A stretch of 64,000 nt of DNA, from the NCBI RefSeq assembly GCF_008244685.1, contig NZ_VTFT01000003.1, positions 124,001 to 188,000 of the forward strand. The letters run 5' to 3'. The notes beneath the pieces were generated by a model that saw nothing but the letters and a program-made list of their open reading frames with translations, made no database searches and was not told the origin of the DNA. Positions within the stretch are counted from its first letter, which is position 1, and each line of letters begins with the position of its first letter. The position numbers and the translations under genes were made by a program. This stretch comes from Luteimonas viscosa (lineage in GTDB: Bacteria; Pseudomonadota; Gammaproteobacteria; Xanthomonadales; Xanthomonadaceae). Shown here in pieces: positions 54,856 through 64,000 of the stretch.

Positions 54856-55651
54856 CTTCGCCACCATCCAGGCCCTGCGCGAGGACGTGCTGGCGATTGC
54901 GCAGGATGCCGCCGCCTCGATCCTGGAGGTCTACGAAGGCGACTTCGACGTCACCCGCAAGGAAGACGCGAGCCCGCTGACCGCCGCCGACCTCGCCGCC
55001 CACCACTGCATCGTCGCGGGGCTGTCGCGGCTCACGCCGGAGATCCCGGTGCTGTCGGAGGAATCCACACACGCGGTGCCGCCGGACGTTCGCCGGCGCT
55101 GGCCAAGCCTGTGGCTGGTCGACCCGCTCGACGGCACCCGCGAGTTCGTCAAGCGCAACGGAGAGTTCACCGTCAACATCGCGCTGATCGACCACGGCGT
55201 GTCGGTGTTCGGCGTGATCCAGGCGCCGGTGACCGGCGTACTGTGGCATGGCGCGCCCGGGCACGGTGCGTTCCGTCGCGACGCAGGCGGCGAGCATGCG
55301 ATCCACGTGCGTCGGCCGGCGGTCGCGCCCCTGCAGGTGGCCGCGAGCCGCTCGCATCGCGATCCGCGTACCGAGGCGCTGATGGCGCGGATGGGTGCGG
55401 TCGAGCCCGTCGGCCTGGGCTCGTCGCTCAAGTTCTGCCGCCTGGCCGAGGGTGGCATGGACGTGTATCCGCGCTTCGGCCCGACCAGCGAGTGGGACAC
55501 CGCGGCCGGGCAGGCGATCCTCGAAGGCGCCGGCGGCACGCTGCTCGATCCGCAGGGACGGCCGTTCCGCTACAACCAGCGCGACACCCTGCTCAACGGC
55601 GATTTCATCGCGCTGGGCGATCCCTCGCTGCCCTGGCGCGACTGGCTCTAG
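54848..55651 (+). CDS. cysQ: CysQ, 3'(2'),5'-bisphosphate nucleotidase
   Basis: Inositol-monophosphatase-fold phosphatase that removes 3'-phosphate from PAP, the by-product of sulfate assimilation. The 267-residue product has VLSEES, the metal motif DPLDGTREFVKRNGEFTVNI, LGSSLKFCRLAEGGMDVYP and EWDTAAGQAILEGAGG, all characteristic of CysQ. Lithium-sensitive in known relatives. It begins within the nudE 3' end and is 13 bp from mazG. Confidence 0.95.
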   Translation: MPDFATIQALREDVLAIAQDAAASILEVYEGDFDVTRKEDASPLTAADLAAHHCIVAGLSRLTPEIPVLSEESTHAVPPDVRRRWPSLWLVDPLDGTREFVKRNGEFTVNIALIDHGVSVFGVIQAPVTGVLWHGAPGHGAFRRDAGGEHAIHVRRPAVAPLQVAASRSHRDPRTEALMARMGAVEPVGLGSSLKFCRLAEGGMDVYPRFGPTSEWDTAAGQAILEGAGGTLLDPQGRPFRYNQRDTLLNGDFIALGDPSLPWRDWL

Positions 55652-55664
55652 CCGCCGCGACCGC

Positions 55665-56486
55665 ATGGACGGGACCGACGACCACGACATCCGGCGCCTG
55701 CTCGGGATCATGGCGCGCCTGCGCACGCCGGGCACCGGCTGCCCCTGGGACCTGGAGCAGGATTTTTCGACCATCGCGCCGTACACCATCGAGGAAGCCT
55801 ACGAGGTGGCCGACGCGATCGACCGCGGCGACCTGCCGGCGCTGAAGGACGAGCTGGGCGACCTGCTGCTGCAGGTGGTGTTCCATGCGCGGATGGCGGA
55901 AGAACAGGCCGCCTTCGCGTTCGGCGACGTGGTCGTGGCGATCTGCGACAAGATGGTGCGCCGGCATCCGCACGTGTTCGGCGACGCCCGGGTCGGCGAC
56001 GCGACCGCGCAGACCGCGAGCTGGGAACGGATCAAGCGCGCCGAACGCGAGGCGGCCGGCGCCGGTGACGACTCGGCGCTGGCCGGCGTGTCGCGCGGGC
56101 TGCCGGAGTGGCAGCGCGCGGTGAAACTGCAGGACCGTGCGGCGCGCGTGGGCTTCGACTGGCCGGGCCCCGCGCCGGTGATCGACAAGCTGCACGAGGA
56201 GATCGGGGAAGTCCGCGCCGAGTTCGCGGCGGTTGCCGCCGCCCCGGATGATGCCGATGCGCGGGCACGCCTGCAGGAGGAACTGGGCGACCTGCTGTTC
56301 GTCGCCGCCAACCTGGCGCGGCATGCGAAGGTCGACGTCGGTACCGCGCTGCGCGGCGCCAATGCCAAGTTCGAGCGGCGCTTCCGGGCGATGGAAGCGA
56401 TGGCGCAGGACGATGGCGTGCGCCTTCAGGACCTGCCCCTGGCGGAACAGGACCGCTACTGGGAACGGGCCAAGCGCTCGACCTGA
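55665..56486 (+). CDS. mazG: MazG, nucleoside triphosphate pyrophosphohydrolase
   Basis: House-cleaning NTP pyrophosphatase of 273 residues with two MazG repeats. The first is CPWDLEQDFSTIAPYTIEEA and LKDELGDLLLQVVFHARMAE; the second is LHEEIGEVRAEF, then LQEELGDLLFVAANLARHAK. Both have the E-E-x2-E and E-x2-D metal ligands. The ATG at 55665 fits the family N-terminus. In E. coli MazG lowers ppGpp, a possible functional link to the RelA encoded at 22178. Confidence 0.95.
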   Translation: MDGTDDHDIRRLLGIMARLRTPGTGCPWDLEQDFSTIAPYTIEEAYEVADAIDRGDLPALKDELGDLLLQVVFHARMAEEQAAFAFGDVVVAICDKMVRRHPHVFGDARVGDATAQTASWERIKRAEREAAGAGDDSALAGVSRGLPEWQRAVKLQDRAARVGFDWPGPAPVIDKLHEEIGEVRAEFAAVAAAPDDADARARLQEELGDLLFVAANLARHAKVDVGTALRGANAKFERRFRAMEAMAQDDGVRLQDLPLAEQDRYWERAKRST

Positions 56487-56655
56487 CGGTGCGCCGCCGG
56501 CTTCCCGACCCTGCGGCAGGCACTCCCCCGGCGCAGCGACGCCGCATCCGCCCCGAGCGCGGCGCCGTCCGGCCCGGGCGCCCGGATCGCGGCACGGTTG
56601 TGCGCGGCCGCACGCGGCTTCATCATTCCGGCAACCGCGCCGAGGGAGGACGGAC

Positions 56656-56958
56656 ATGCGCCGCTTCGCCAGCTTCCGCGAGTTCTATCCGTTCTATCTC
56701 GAAGAGCACGGCAACCGTACTTCGCGACGGCTGCATTTCATCGGCAGTTGTGGCGCGCTCGCGTTCCTCGCGCTGGCCATCGTCCAGCGCAACGCGTGGT
56801 GGCTGCTGGCGGCGCTGGTGTGCGGCTACGCCTTCGCCTGGGTGGGGCACTTCTTCTTCGAGAAGAACCGCCCGGCGACGTTCAAGCATCCGTTCTACTC
56901 GTTCGCCGGCGACTGGGTGATGTTCAAGGACATCCTCAGCGGCAGGATCCGGTTCTGA
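56656..56958 (+). CDS. DUF962/Mpo1-like small membrane protein
   Basis: The 100-residue protein has the DUF962 pattern FREFYPFYLEEHGNRTSRRL, HFIG, two hydrophobic segments (ALAFLALAIVQRNAWWLLAA) and the closing FKHPFYSFAGDWVMFKDILS. Yeast Mpo1, in the same family, is a dioxygenase of 2-hydroxy fatty acids; whether this bacterial copy does the same is unproven. The His residues HGN, HF and HFF and HP could bind iron. AGGGAGGA precedes the ATG. Confidence 0.88.
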   Translation: MRRFASFREFYPFYLEEHGNRTSRRLHFIGSCGALAFLALAIVQRNAWWLLAALVCGYAFAWVGHFFFEKNRPATFKHPFYSFAGDWVMFKDILSGRIRF

Positions 56959-57078
56959 CGCCGACCGCCCCGCGGATCCGGAGCAGCGCGCGCTCGCTGC
57001 ACGCGCGTAGCGCCACCAGCAATCGGTGCACGCGACATCCACGGCCGAAGAAGGCGGACTTGCGACGTCGTGCGCCGG

Positions 57079-57423
57079 CTACTCCAGGAAGATCAGCCAC
57101 GCCGCCACCGCGATCAGCGCGAACCCCGCCCAGTGGTTCCACTTCAACGGCTGCCCCAGGTACCACGCCGAAAAACCGGCGAACACCAGCAGCGTGATCA
57201 CTTCCTGCATGCCCTTGAGCTGCGGCGCGGAATAGAACGCCGACCCCAGGCGGTTGGCCGGCACCATCAGGCAGTACTCGAAGAAGGCGATACCCCAGCT
57301 GACCAGGATGACCGTCACCAGCGGGGTGGCCTTGTACCTGAGGTGCCCGTACCAGGCGAAGGTCATGAAGACGTTGGAGCCGATCAGCAGCAGGATCGGG
57401 AGCAGGCGGTCGAAGGCGGGCAT
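57079..57423 (-). CDS. DUF486/DMT-type small membrane protein
   Basis: The 114-residue protein has four hydrophobic segments and the DUF486 signature FMTFAWYGHLRYK, then VSWGIAFFEYCLMVPANRLG and QLKGMQEVITLLVFAGFSAW. It belongs to the drug/metabolite transporter clan by fold prediction in the family; no substrate is known. Start ATG 57423 is chosen, as the 27 codons before it are not hydrophobic and not conserved. It diverges from the response regulator at 57543. Confidence 0.88.
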   Translation of the reverse strand: MPAFDRLLPILLLIGSNVFMTFAWYGHLRYKATPLVTVILVSWGIAFFEYCLMVPANRLGSAFYSAPQLKGMQEVITLLVFAGFSAWYLGQPLKWNHWAGFALIAVAAWLIFLE

Positions 57424-57542
57424 GGGGGATTCGCGGATCCGGCAGGGGTGGGCGAGGCGCGACGATGCGGCATCTTCACGGCCCTTGTACAGCCGCACTG
57501 GCACGCTTTCACAAAGCTGAAGGCACCCTTAGAGGAACACAC

Positions 57543-58256
57543 ATGCGTGCAGGGCAGGAAACGGGCGGTCTGGTCCTGATCGTCGAGGACAACCGCAACA
57601 TCTCGGAAATGGTGGGCGAGTACCTGGAGGGCCGCGGGTTCGAGGTCGACTACGCGTCGGACGGTCTGGACGGCTACCGGCTGGCGGTGGAGAACAGCTA
57701 CGACGTGATCGTGCTGGACCTGATGCTGCCGCGGCTGGACGGGGTGGAAGTCTGCAAGCGCCTGCGCTCGGAAGCGCGCAAGTCGACCCCGGTGCTGATG
57801 CTGACCGCGCGCGACACGCTGGACGAGAAACTCACCGGGCTGTCGTCCGGTGCCGACGACTACCTGACCAAGCCGTTCGCGATCCAGGAGCTCGAGGCAC
57901 GCTTGCGGGCCCTGATCCGCCGCGAACGCCGCCAGGTCGGCTCGGAAGTGCTGAAGGTCGCCGACCTCGTGCTCGACCCCGCCAGCATGCGCGCGACCCG
58001 CGGCGGTACCGAGCTGCAACTCTCGCCGATCGGGATGAAGCTGCTGACGATCCTGATGCGAGAGTCGCCGCGGGTGGTGAACCGCCAGGAGATCGAACGC
58101 GAGATCTGGGGCAACGGCCTGCCCGATTCCGACACCCTGCGCAGCCACCTGTACAACCTGCGCAAGATCATCGACAAACCGTTCGACAAGCCGCTGCTGC
58201 ATACCGTGCAGAGCGCCGGGTACCGGATCGCCGACATCGACCAGTCGCCTGCCTGA
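57543..58256 (+). CDS. OmpR/PhoB-family response regulator
   Basis: The 237-residue regulator has a receiver domain with phospho-acceptor Asp59 in VIVLDLMLPRLDG and conserved Lys in YLTKPFAIQELEARL. It is followed by a winged-helix DNA-binding domain (LSPIGMKLLTILMRESPRVV, RSHLYNLRKIIDKPF and TVQSAGYRI). It is paired with the kinase 18 bp downstream. ATG 57543 follows GAGGAACACAC. The half-site pair TTCA-N6-TGAA lies about 30 bp upstream and could be an operator. Target genes are unknown. Confidence 0.93.
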   Translation: MRAGQETGGLVLIVEDNRNISEMVGEYLEGRGFEVDYASDGLDGYRLAVENSYDVIVLDLMLPRLDGVEVCKRLRSEARKSTPVLMLTARDTLDEKLTGLSSGADDYLTKPFAIQELEARLRALIRRERRQVGSEVLKVADLVLDPASMRATRGGTELQLSPIGMKLLTILMRESPRVVNRQEIEREIWGNGLPDSDTLRSHLYNLRKIIDKPFDKPLLHTVQSAGYRIADIDQSPA

Positions 58257-58274
58257 TCGCTGCGGAGCGCAACG

Positions 58275-59567
58275 ATGCCGCAGGGTCTGCCCAGCAAGAT
58301 CCGCTATGCGTTCGTCACCCAGGGGCTGCTGGCGGTCCTGGCGGTGGTGTTCGGCGTCAGCGTGATCACGCTGATCACCCGGGACGCACTGATCGACCAG
58401 CGCCTGGACGTGGAGGCGGCCGCGTTCTGGGAACGGCGCGCGGGCCTGCGGCCGCCCGCGCAGCTGCCGGCCACCGACACCATCCGCGGCTACTTCCAGG
58501 CCAACGGTGCGGCCGCGACGGGGATCCCGCCGGACCTGCTGGCCATGCGCGAAGGCGTCAACTATCTCTATCGCCAGCAGCGCGCCGTCCTGGTGCAGCG
58601 GCAGCCGGCCGGCGTGCTCTACCTCGTGGTCCGGACCGGGAACGTCGACCGGATCATGTGGAGCGCGGCGGGCGGGATGATCCTGCTGGGGCTGCTCGCG
58701 GTACTGGTGATCACCGGACTGACCTACCGCAAGTCGCGCAGCATCGTGCTGCCGGTCAACCGGCTGGCCGAGGAGGTCGCGCGCTGGGATCCGCTGCAGG
58801 GGGAGATGACGGCGCCGCTGGCGCTGTCGGCGGTCTCGAACGACCAGAGCCGCGAGGTCCGCGCGCTGTCCGCGGCACTGCACGGCCTGGCCGGCCGCGT
58901 CGCCGAGTTCGTGCAGCGCGAGCGCGATTTCACCCGCGACGCCAGCCACGAGCTGCGTACCCCGCTCACCGTCATCCGGGTCGCCAGCGACATGCTGCTG
59001 TCCGATCCCGCGCTGCCGAACTACGGTCGCCGTTCGCTCGAACGCATCCAGCGCGCCGGGCGCGACATGGAGGCGGTGATCGACGCATTCCTGATCCTCG
59101 CCCGCGAGGGTGGTGTGGCGCCGGTGAGCGAGGAGTTCGACGTCCGCGACGCGGTGCTCGACGAGGTCGAGAAGGCGCGTTCCCTGCTGGTCGGGAAGCC
59201 GGTGGATCTACGGGTCTCGGGCGATGCGTCGCCGCGCCTGTTCGCGCCGCCGGCGGTGCTTGGGGTGGTGGTCCGCAACCTGCTCCGCAATGCCTGCAAC
59301 TTCACCGAGCACGGCGCCATCGACGTGCTGATCGGGGCGGATGCCATCGTCATCCGCGACACCGGCATCGGAATGTCGGCCGAGACGCTGCGGCATGCGT
59401 TCGAACCGTTCTACAGGGCCGATGCCTTCAATCCGATGGGCAAGGGCTTCGGCCTGACCATCGCCAGCCGCCTCGCCCGCCGCTTCGGCTGGCGACTCGA
59501 GCTCGCGAGCGTGCCCGATGCAGGGACCACCGCCACGATCCGCTTCACGCCGGCAACTGCCGCCTGA
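58275..59567 (+). CDS. Sensor histidine kinase
   Basis: Membrane sensor kinase of 430 residues. The first helix is near FVTQGLLAVLAVVFGVSVIT, a periplasmic part of about 110 residues follows, and the second helix is ILLGLLAVLVITGL. A HAMP-like linker leads to the H-box DASHELRTPLTVIRV with phospho-accepting His225. The ATPase domain has NLLRNACNFTE (N box), IRDTGIGMS (G1) and GKGFGLTIASRLARR (G2). The stimulus cannot be read from the sequence. An ABC permease remnant follows it. Confidence 0.93.
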   Translation: MPQGLPSKIRYAFVTQGLLAVLAVVFGVSVITLITRDALIDQRLDVEAAAFWERRAGLRPPAQLPATDTIRGYFQANGAAATGIPPDLLAMREGVNYLYRQQRAVLVQRQPAGVLYLVVRTGNVDRIMWSAAGGMILLGLLAVLVITGLTYRKSRSIVLPVNRLAEEVARWDPLQGEMTAPLALSAVSNDQSREVRALSAALHGLAGRVAEFVQRERDFTRDASHELRTPLTVIRVASDMLLSDPALPNYGRRSLERIQRAGRDMEAVIDAFLILAREGGVAPVSEEFDVRDAVLDEVEKARSLLVGKPVDLRVSGDASPRLFAPPAVLGVVVRNLLRNACNFTEHGAIDVLIGADAIVIRDTGIGMSAETLRHAFEPFYRADAFNPMGKGFGLTIASRLARRFGWRLELASVPDAGTTATIRFTPATAA

Positions 59568-59576
59568 GCGATCCGC

Positions 59577-59981
59577 ATGGGTCGGTCCATGCGCTGTCAA
59601 CCGGCGCTGCCGGGCGCGGTGGCGACGATCTCGCTGATCGCGGGCGGCATCGGCATGAACATCATGCTGGTGTCGGTCACCGAACGCGTCCGCGAGATCG
59701 GCTGCGCATGGCGGTCGACGCCGGGCCCTGCGACGTGCGCCGCCGGTTCCTGGCCGAGGCGATGCTGCTCTCGCTCGGCGGCGGCGTGATCGGCATCGTG
59801 GTCGGCATTGCCGGCGCCCTGCTGGTGGACCAGTCCGACAGCGACCTTGCCGGTGCAGCCCGACGGCAAGGTGATCGCCCTGGCGGCGGGCTTCTCCATC
59901 GCCACGGGGCTGTTCTTCGGCTATTACCCGTTGAGGAAGGCCAGCCAGCTCGGCCCGATCGAGGCGCTGCGCCAGCAGTAG
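59577..59981 (+). pseudogene. MacB/FtsX-type ABC transporter permease remnant
   Basis: Only the C-terminal permease end of a MacB-like exporter can be read, spread over different frames. [20 protein letters not shown] (one residue short of the usual GGIGIMNIM) is followed by a 1-nt loss near 59702 that shifts the frame before [21 protein letters not shown] second shift near 59840 precedes VQPDGKVIALAAGFSIATGL and FFGYYPLRKASQLGPIEALR, ending in TAG at 59979. The nucleotide-binding domain and the first membrane segments are gone. It sits directly behind a two-component pair that may once have regulated it. Confidence 0.88.
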
Positions 59982-60057
59982 AGCCTCGTACGGTGATGGG
60001 CGCGACACTCGGTCACGGCGACGGCGCCGATGGGGCGCAGCCGGCGTGGTGCGGCGA

Positions 60058-60822
60058 TCATTCTTCCCGCAGGTACGGCGCCACGATTCCGCGCCACAGT
60101 GCGTAACCGTTCGCATTCATGTGCAGGCGGTCCCCGATGAACAGGCTTGCGTCCGGCTGGCCCTTGGCATCGAGCATCGGCGTGAACACGTCGATGAAGT
60201 CGACGCCTTCGCGTGTCGCGGCCCAGTCGCGGACGAGTGCGTTGGCCTCGCGCTGGCGCGGCAGTTGCGCCGCCCGCAGCGGACTCGGCTTGATCGCGAT
60301 GTAGGAGATGCGCAGGTCCGGCAGGTCGCGGCGCAGGCGCTCGACCAACGCCTGGAAGTCGGACAGCACCTGCGCCGGCGTACGCCCGGCATCGATGTCG
60401 TTGTCGCCGGCGTAGACCAGGACCTGGCGTGGCCGGTAACGCAGCGCGACCTGCTCGGCATGCCAGAACGAATCGCGCACCTGGGAACCGCCGAAGCCCC
60501 GGTTCAGCACGGGAAGACCGGCGAAATCCCGGGCCAGGGCGGGCCACAGGCGCACCGACGAACTACCGGTGAAGACGATCGGGCGCGGTGGCGGCGGAGC
60601 TGCCGCATCCTCGTCCGCGAACCGCGCCATGTCGGCCGTCCAGTCGCGCGAAACGGGATCGATCGCCGGCGCGGTGACCGACGCGGACACGGCCTGCGGG
60701 CCGCCGTGGCATCCGGGCGACAGCGGCAGCGCGACGAGCATGAAAAGAGCGAGCAACGCGCTGCAGGGCCCTGCAGCGCGCTTCACGGGGCGTTTCGGGA
60801 GGCGGGGAAAACGGGTCTGCAT
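60058..60822 (-). CDS. SGNH/GDSL-family hydrolase, exported
   Basis: The 254-residue precursor has a signal-like N-terminus (residues about 15-38, LLALFMLVALPLSPGC) with a possible lipobox Cys. The SGNH fold follows: block I VFTGSSSVRLWPAL with the catalytic Ser, block II NRGFGGSQVRDS with Gly, block III VLVYAGDNDIDAGRTP with Asn, and block V DRLHMNANGYALW with the Asp-His pair. It resembles lysophospholipase/acetylesterase-like enzymes; the substrate is unknown. It converges on the permease remnant. Confidence 0.87.
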   Translation of the reverse strand: MQTRFPRLPKRPVKRAAGPCSALLALFMLVALPLSPGCHGGPQAVSASVTAPAIDPVSRDWTADMARFADEDAAAPPPPRPIVFTGSSSVRLWPALARDFAGLPVLNRGFGGSQVRDSFWHAEQVALRYRPRQVLVYAGDNDIDAGRTPAQVLSDFQALVERLRRDLPDLRISYIAIKPSPLRAAQLPRQREANALVRDWAATREGVDFIDVFTPMLDAKGQPDASLFIGDRLHMNANGYALWRGIVAPYLREE

Positions 60823-61022
60823 CGGGGCTCCGTCCGGAGTTCTTCAGAGGCCTGCGGTGGCGGGAAAGACGCGGGAATCACGCCCGACTATGGCAAAATT
60901 GCATGATTGCGGCGATGCCGCGCCCCTGAACGCTGCATGCCGTCGACGCTGTCGCAGTCTCCCCCCGGCGCCGCCGGTGGCCGCCTCGGGGATCCAGGAC
61001 CGGGCGCGCGGGAACGGGCTCG

Positions 61023-61406
61023 ATGATGGCCGACGAAACCGGCCACCTGCCGCGTCGCCCCGCGCGCATCCTGATGGCGACCATCTGGTCGCTCCAGGGG
61101 TTGCGGGCCGCGTGGCTGCATGAATCCTCGTTCCGGCTGGAAGTCTATCTGCTGGTGCTGCTGGGTCCATTGGCGCTGTGGCTGGGCGACGACGGCGTCG
61201 AGCGCGCGCTGCTGCTGGGCAGCTGCCTGCTGGTGCTCGCGGTGGAGCTGCTTAATTCCGCGATCGAGGCGGTGATCGAGCGCTACGGCCCCGAGCACCA
61301 CGAACTGGCCGGTCGCGCCAAGGACATGGGATCGGCGGCGGTGTTCGTGACCATGTTGAACGTGTTGCTGGTGTGGGGGCTGGTGTTGCTCCCGCGCTGG
61401 ATCTAG
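61023..61406 (+). CDS. dgkA: DgkA, diacylglycerol kinase
   Basis: Small trimeric inner-membrane kinase recycling diacylglycerol to phosphatidic acid. It is 127 residues with three hydrophobic helices and the signature LAVELLNSAIEAVIERYGPE, then AGRAKDMGSAAVFVTML, which contain the catalytic Glu and Asn. SLQGLRAAWLHESSFRLEVY is the family N-terminal amphipathic part. Start ATG-ATG at 61023/61026. It is followed 24 bp later by terC. Confidence 0.95.
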   Translation: MMADETGHLPRRPARILMATIWSLQGLRAAWLHESSFRLEVYLLVLLGPLALWLGDDGVERALLLGSCLLVLAVELLNSAIEAVIERYGPEHHELAGRAKDMGSAAVFVTMLNVLLVWGLVLLPRWI

Positions 61407-61429
61407 AAACCGGAACAGGAAATCGATAG

Positions 61430-62167
<738 letters not shown>

Positions 62168-62327
62168 CCCGCCTGCGGCCCGGATGGGGCCGCGACAGGG
62201 GTGGCCGGACCAGCGGCCGCAGGCCAGCGCTGGCCGCTTCGCGCGCGGTGCCGTTGCCCGCGGGCCTGCCGGCCACGCGGCGGGTCGGGCACAATAAGCC
62301 CTCGTCCGCCCCGGAACGCCCCGCTTC

Positions 62328-63230
62328 ATGATCCATCTCCACCAGATCGACCCCGTCGCGATCCACTTCCCGGCGTTCGAAATGTTCGGCCGGACCTTCC
62401 AGCCGGCGATCCACTGGTACGGAATCATGTACCTGCTGGCGTTCTTCACCGCCTGGTGGCTGGGCAGGCGCCGGGTCGCGGCGGGGCGGTTGCCGGGCGT
62501 CGATGCCAATGCGTTCGGCGACCTGGTGTTCTACGGCATGCTCGGTGTCGTCCTCGGCGGGCGACTGGGCTACGTGCTGTTCTACGCCTTCCCCGACCTG
62601 CTGCGCGATCCGCTGATGCTGCTGCGCGTATGGGATGGCGGCATGAGCTTCCACGGCGGCCTGATCGGCGTGCTGGTCGCCGCCTGGCTGTGGTCGCGCC
62701 GGCACGGGCTGCATTTCTTCGACACGATGGATTTCGTCGCGCCGCTGGTGCCGGCCGGACTCGGTTTCGGGCGCCTGGGCAACTACATCGGCGCCGAGCT
62801 GTGGGGCAAGTACACCCAGGCGGGCTGGGGCGTGGTGTTCCCGACCGATCCGCAACTGGCGGGCCGCAGCGCGGAACAGTTGCAGGCGCAGTTCGCTTCG
62901 GGCGCGCTCGACGCGTTCGCGCGCCATCCTTCGCAGCTCTACCAGGCCTTCCTCGAGGGCCTGGTGCTGTTCGTCGTGTTGTGGGCGTACTCGTCCAAGC
63001 CGCGTCCGCGCTATGCGGTGGGTGGCCTGTTCGCGCTGCTGTACGGCCTGTTCCGCTTCGCGGTGGAGTTCGTGCGCGTGCCGGACGCGGATATCGGCTA
63101 CCTGGCATTCGGCTGGCTGACGATGGGGCAGGTGCTGTCCCTGCCGCTCGTCGCGCTGGGCCTGTTCTGGCTGTGGAAGTCGCGAAGCGCGCCCACGCTG
63201 CAGCCGGGCATCGCCGGAAGCGGGGCATGA
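62328..63230 (+). CDS. lgt: Lgt, prolipoprotein diacylglyceryl transferase
   Basis: Polytopic inner-membrane enzyme that attaches diacylglycerol to the lipobox cysteine. It is 300 residues. Family motifs are [63 protein letters not shown] (with the catalytic Arg) and [13 protein letters not shown]. It should process Pal and the lipoproteins encoded at 31394 and 35225. ATGA overlap with thyA. Confidence 0.97.
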   Translation: MIHLHQIDPVAIHFPAFEMFGRTFQPAIHWYGIMYLLAFFTAWWLGRRRVAAGRLPGVDANAFGDLVFYGMLGVVLGGRLGYVLFYAFPDLLRDPLMLLRVWDGGMSFHGGLIGVLVAAWLWSRRHGLHFFDTMDFVAPLVPAGLGFGRLGNYIGAELWGKYTQAGWGVVFPTDPQLAGRSAEQLQAQFASGALDAFARHPSQLYQAFLEGLVLFVVLWAYSSKPRPRYAVGGLFALLYGLFRFAVEFVRVPDADIGYLAFGWLTMGQVLSLPLVALGLFWLWKSRSAPTLQPGIAGSGA

Positions 63231-64000
63231 AGCAGTACCTGGACCTGTTGCGCCACGTGCTCGAGCACGGCGCGGAGAAGTCGGATCGCACCGGCACCGG
63301 CACGCGCAGCGTGTTCGGCTGGCAGATGCGTTTCGACCTGGGCGAGGGCTTCCCGCTGGTCACCACCAAGAAGCTGCATCTGCGCTCGATCATCCACGAA
63401 CTGCTGTGGTTCCTGAAGGGCGAGACCAACATCGCCTATCTCAAGCAGAACGGGGTCGGCATCTGGGACGAATGGGCCGATGCGGACGGCGAACTCGGCC
63501 CGGTCTACGGCCGCCAGTGGCGGCATTGGCCGGATGGCAGGGGCGGGCACATCGACCAGATGCAGTGGCTGGTCGACGAGATCCGGCGCAATCCCGATTC
63601 GCGCCGGTTGGTGGTCAGCGCCTGGAACGTCGCCGAGCTGCCGCAGATGGCGCTGATGCCCTGCCACTCGCTGTTCCAGTTCTACGTGGTCGACGGCAGG
63701 CTCAGCTGCCAGCTCTACCAGCGCAGCGGCGACATCTTCCTCGGCGTGCCGTTCAACATCGCCAGCTATGCGCTGCTCACGCACATGGTGGCGCAGGCGA
63801 CCGGGCTCGGGGTCGGCGATTTCGTGCACACGCTCGGCGATGCGCACCTGTACTCCAACCACTACGAGCAGGCGCGCGAACAGCTGGCGCGCGCGCCGCG
63901 GCCGTTGCCGCGGCTGCAGCTGAACCCCGAAGTCAGCGACCTGTTCGCCTTCACCTACGACGACATCGGGATCCACGGCTACGACCCGCATCCGGCGATC
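63227..64000 (+). CDS. thyA: ThyA, thymidylate synthase (cut at the right edge)
   Basis: Folate-dependent enzyme making dTMP from dUMP. 258 codons are visible of the usual 264, so only the last few residues are missing. The start is [54 protein letters not shown] with the catalytic Cys, [19 protein letters not shown] and [15 protein letters not shown] are all intact. ATG 63227 overlaps the lgt stop (ATGA), the lgt-thyA order common in proteobacteria. Confidence 0.97.
   Translation, partial: MKQYLDLLRHVLEHGAEKSDRTGTGTRSVFGWQMRFDLGEGFPLVTTKKLHLRSIIHELLWFLKGETNIAYLKQNGVGIWDEWADADGELGPVYGRQWRHWPDGRGGHIDQMQWLVDEIRRNPDSRRLVVSAWNVAELPQMALMPCHSLFQFYVVDGRLSCQLYQRSGDIFLGVPFNIASYALLTHMVAQATGLGVGDFVHTLGDAHLYSNHYEQAREQLARAPRPLPRLQLNPEVSDLFAFTYDDIGIHGYDPHPAI

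Overview
The window is a GC-rich (about 70% by eye), densely coded chromosomal segment of a gammaproteobacterium, most likely family Lysobacteraceae/Xanthomonadaceae (Lysobacter, Luteimonas or a relative). This rests on gene order and protein character: ruvB-ybgC-tolQRAB-pal-cpoB-queE-queC-tRNA-Lys, and gshB divergent from pilGHIJ-chpA-chpB-chpC followed by rsmE and bioA. No 16S rRNA is present, so genus is not decided. Almost everything is core chromosome. The accessory or unusual material consists of inserted repeats, two small modules and one decayed gene.

Layout. 1-2.1 kb: 5' part of a TrkH/KtrB-type potassium channel subunit (minus strand) and a bacterial luciferase-like flavin oxidoreductase. 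2.3-6.6 kb: periplasmic nitrate reductase operon napEDABC with no napF, napG or napH; electrons should flow from quinol through NapC (four haems) and NapB (two haems) to NapA. 6.7-13.4 kb: ruvB, then ybgC and the Tol-Pal envelope machine. 13.4-15.2 kb: queE, queC (7-deazaguanine/queuosine synthesis) and tRNA-Lys(UUU). 15.3-26.1 kb: recQ and dps (minus), hrpA, monofunctional relA and a TPR-like membrane protein. 26.1-28.7 kb: two abutting GT4-like glycosyltransferases (minus). 28.9-34.0 kb: PBP1b, a TPR lipoprotein and a DinG/YoaA-type helicase. 34.1-36.5 kb: a DUF1023-like alpha/beta hydrolase with a lipoprotein partner, then about 800 bp of non-coding degenerate repeats and small palindromes. 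36.6-40.0 kb: tsaB, a lepB paralogue, a TonB-like protein and gshB.

40.2-52.0 kb carries the type IV pilus Pil-Chp chemosensory operon pilG-pilH-pilI-pilJ-chpA-chpB-chpC. The ChpA hybrid kinase contains about 52 copies of a 15-bp repeat that encodes a 265-residue E-A-E-R-(L/V) stretch. The ChpB (CheB-like) protein appears to have lost its catalytic residues, and no cheR/pilK methyltransferase lies in the cluster. 52.0-57.4 kb: rsmE, bioA, nudE, cysQ, mazG and two small membrane proteins. 57.5-60.8 kb: an OmpR-family two-component pair, a frameshifted MacB-type ABC permease remnant and an SGNH hydrolase. 61.0-64.0 kb: dgkA, a TerC-family protein, lgt and a nearly complete thyA running off the right edge.

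A recurring theme is repeat DNA tied to coding sequence. Heptamer arrays (GATTCCC/GGGAATC) occur as inverted arms across the ruvB-ybgC junction and in frame inside hrpA, and as a single-direction array against the queC start codon next to a REP-like palindrome.
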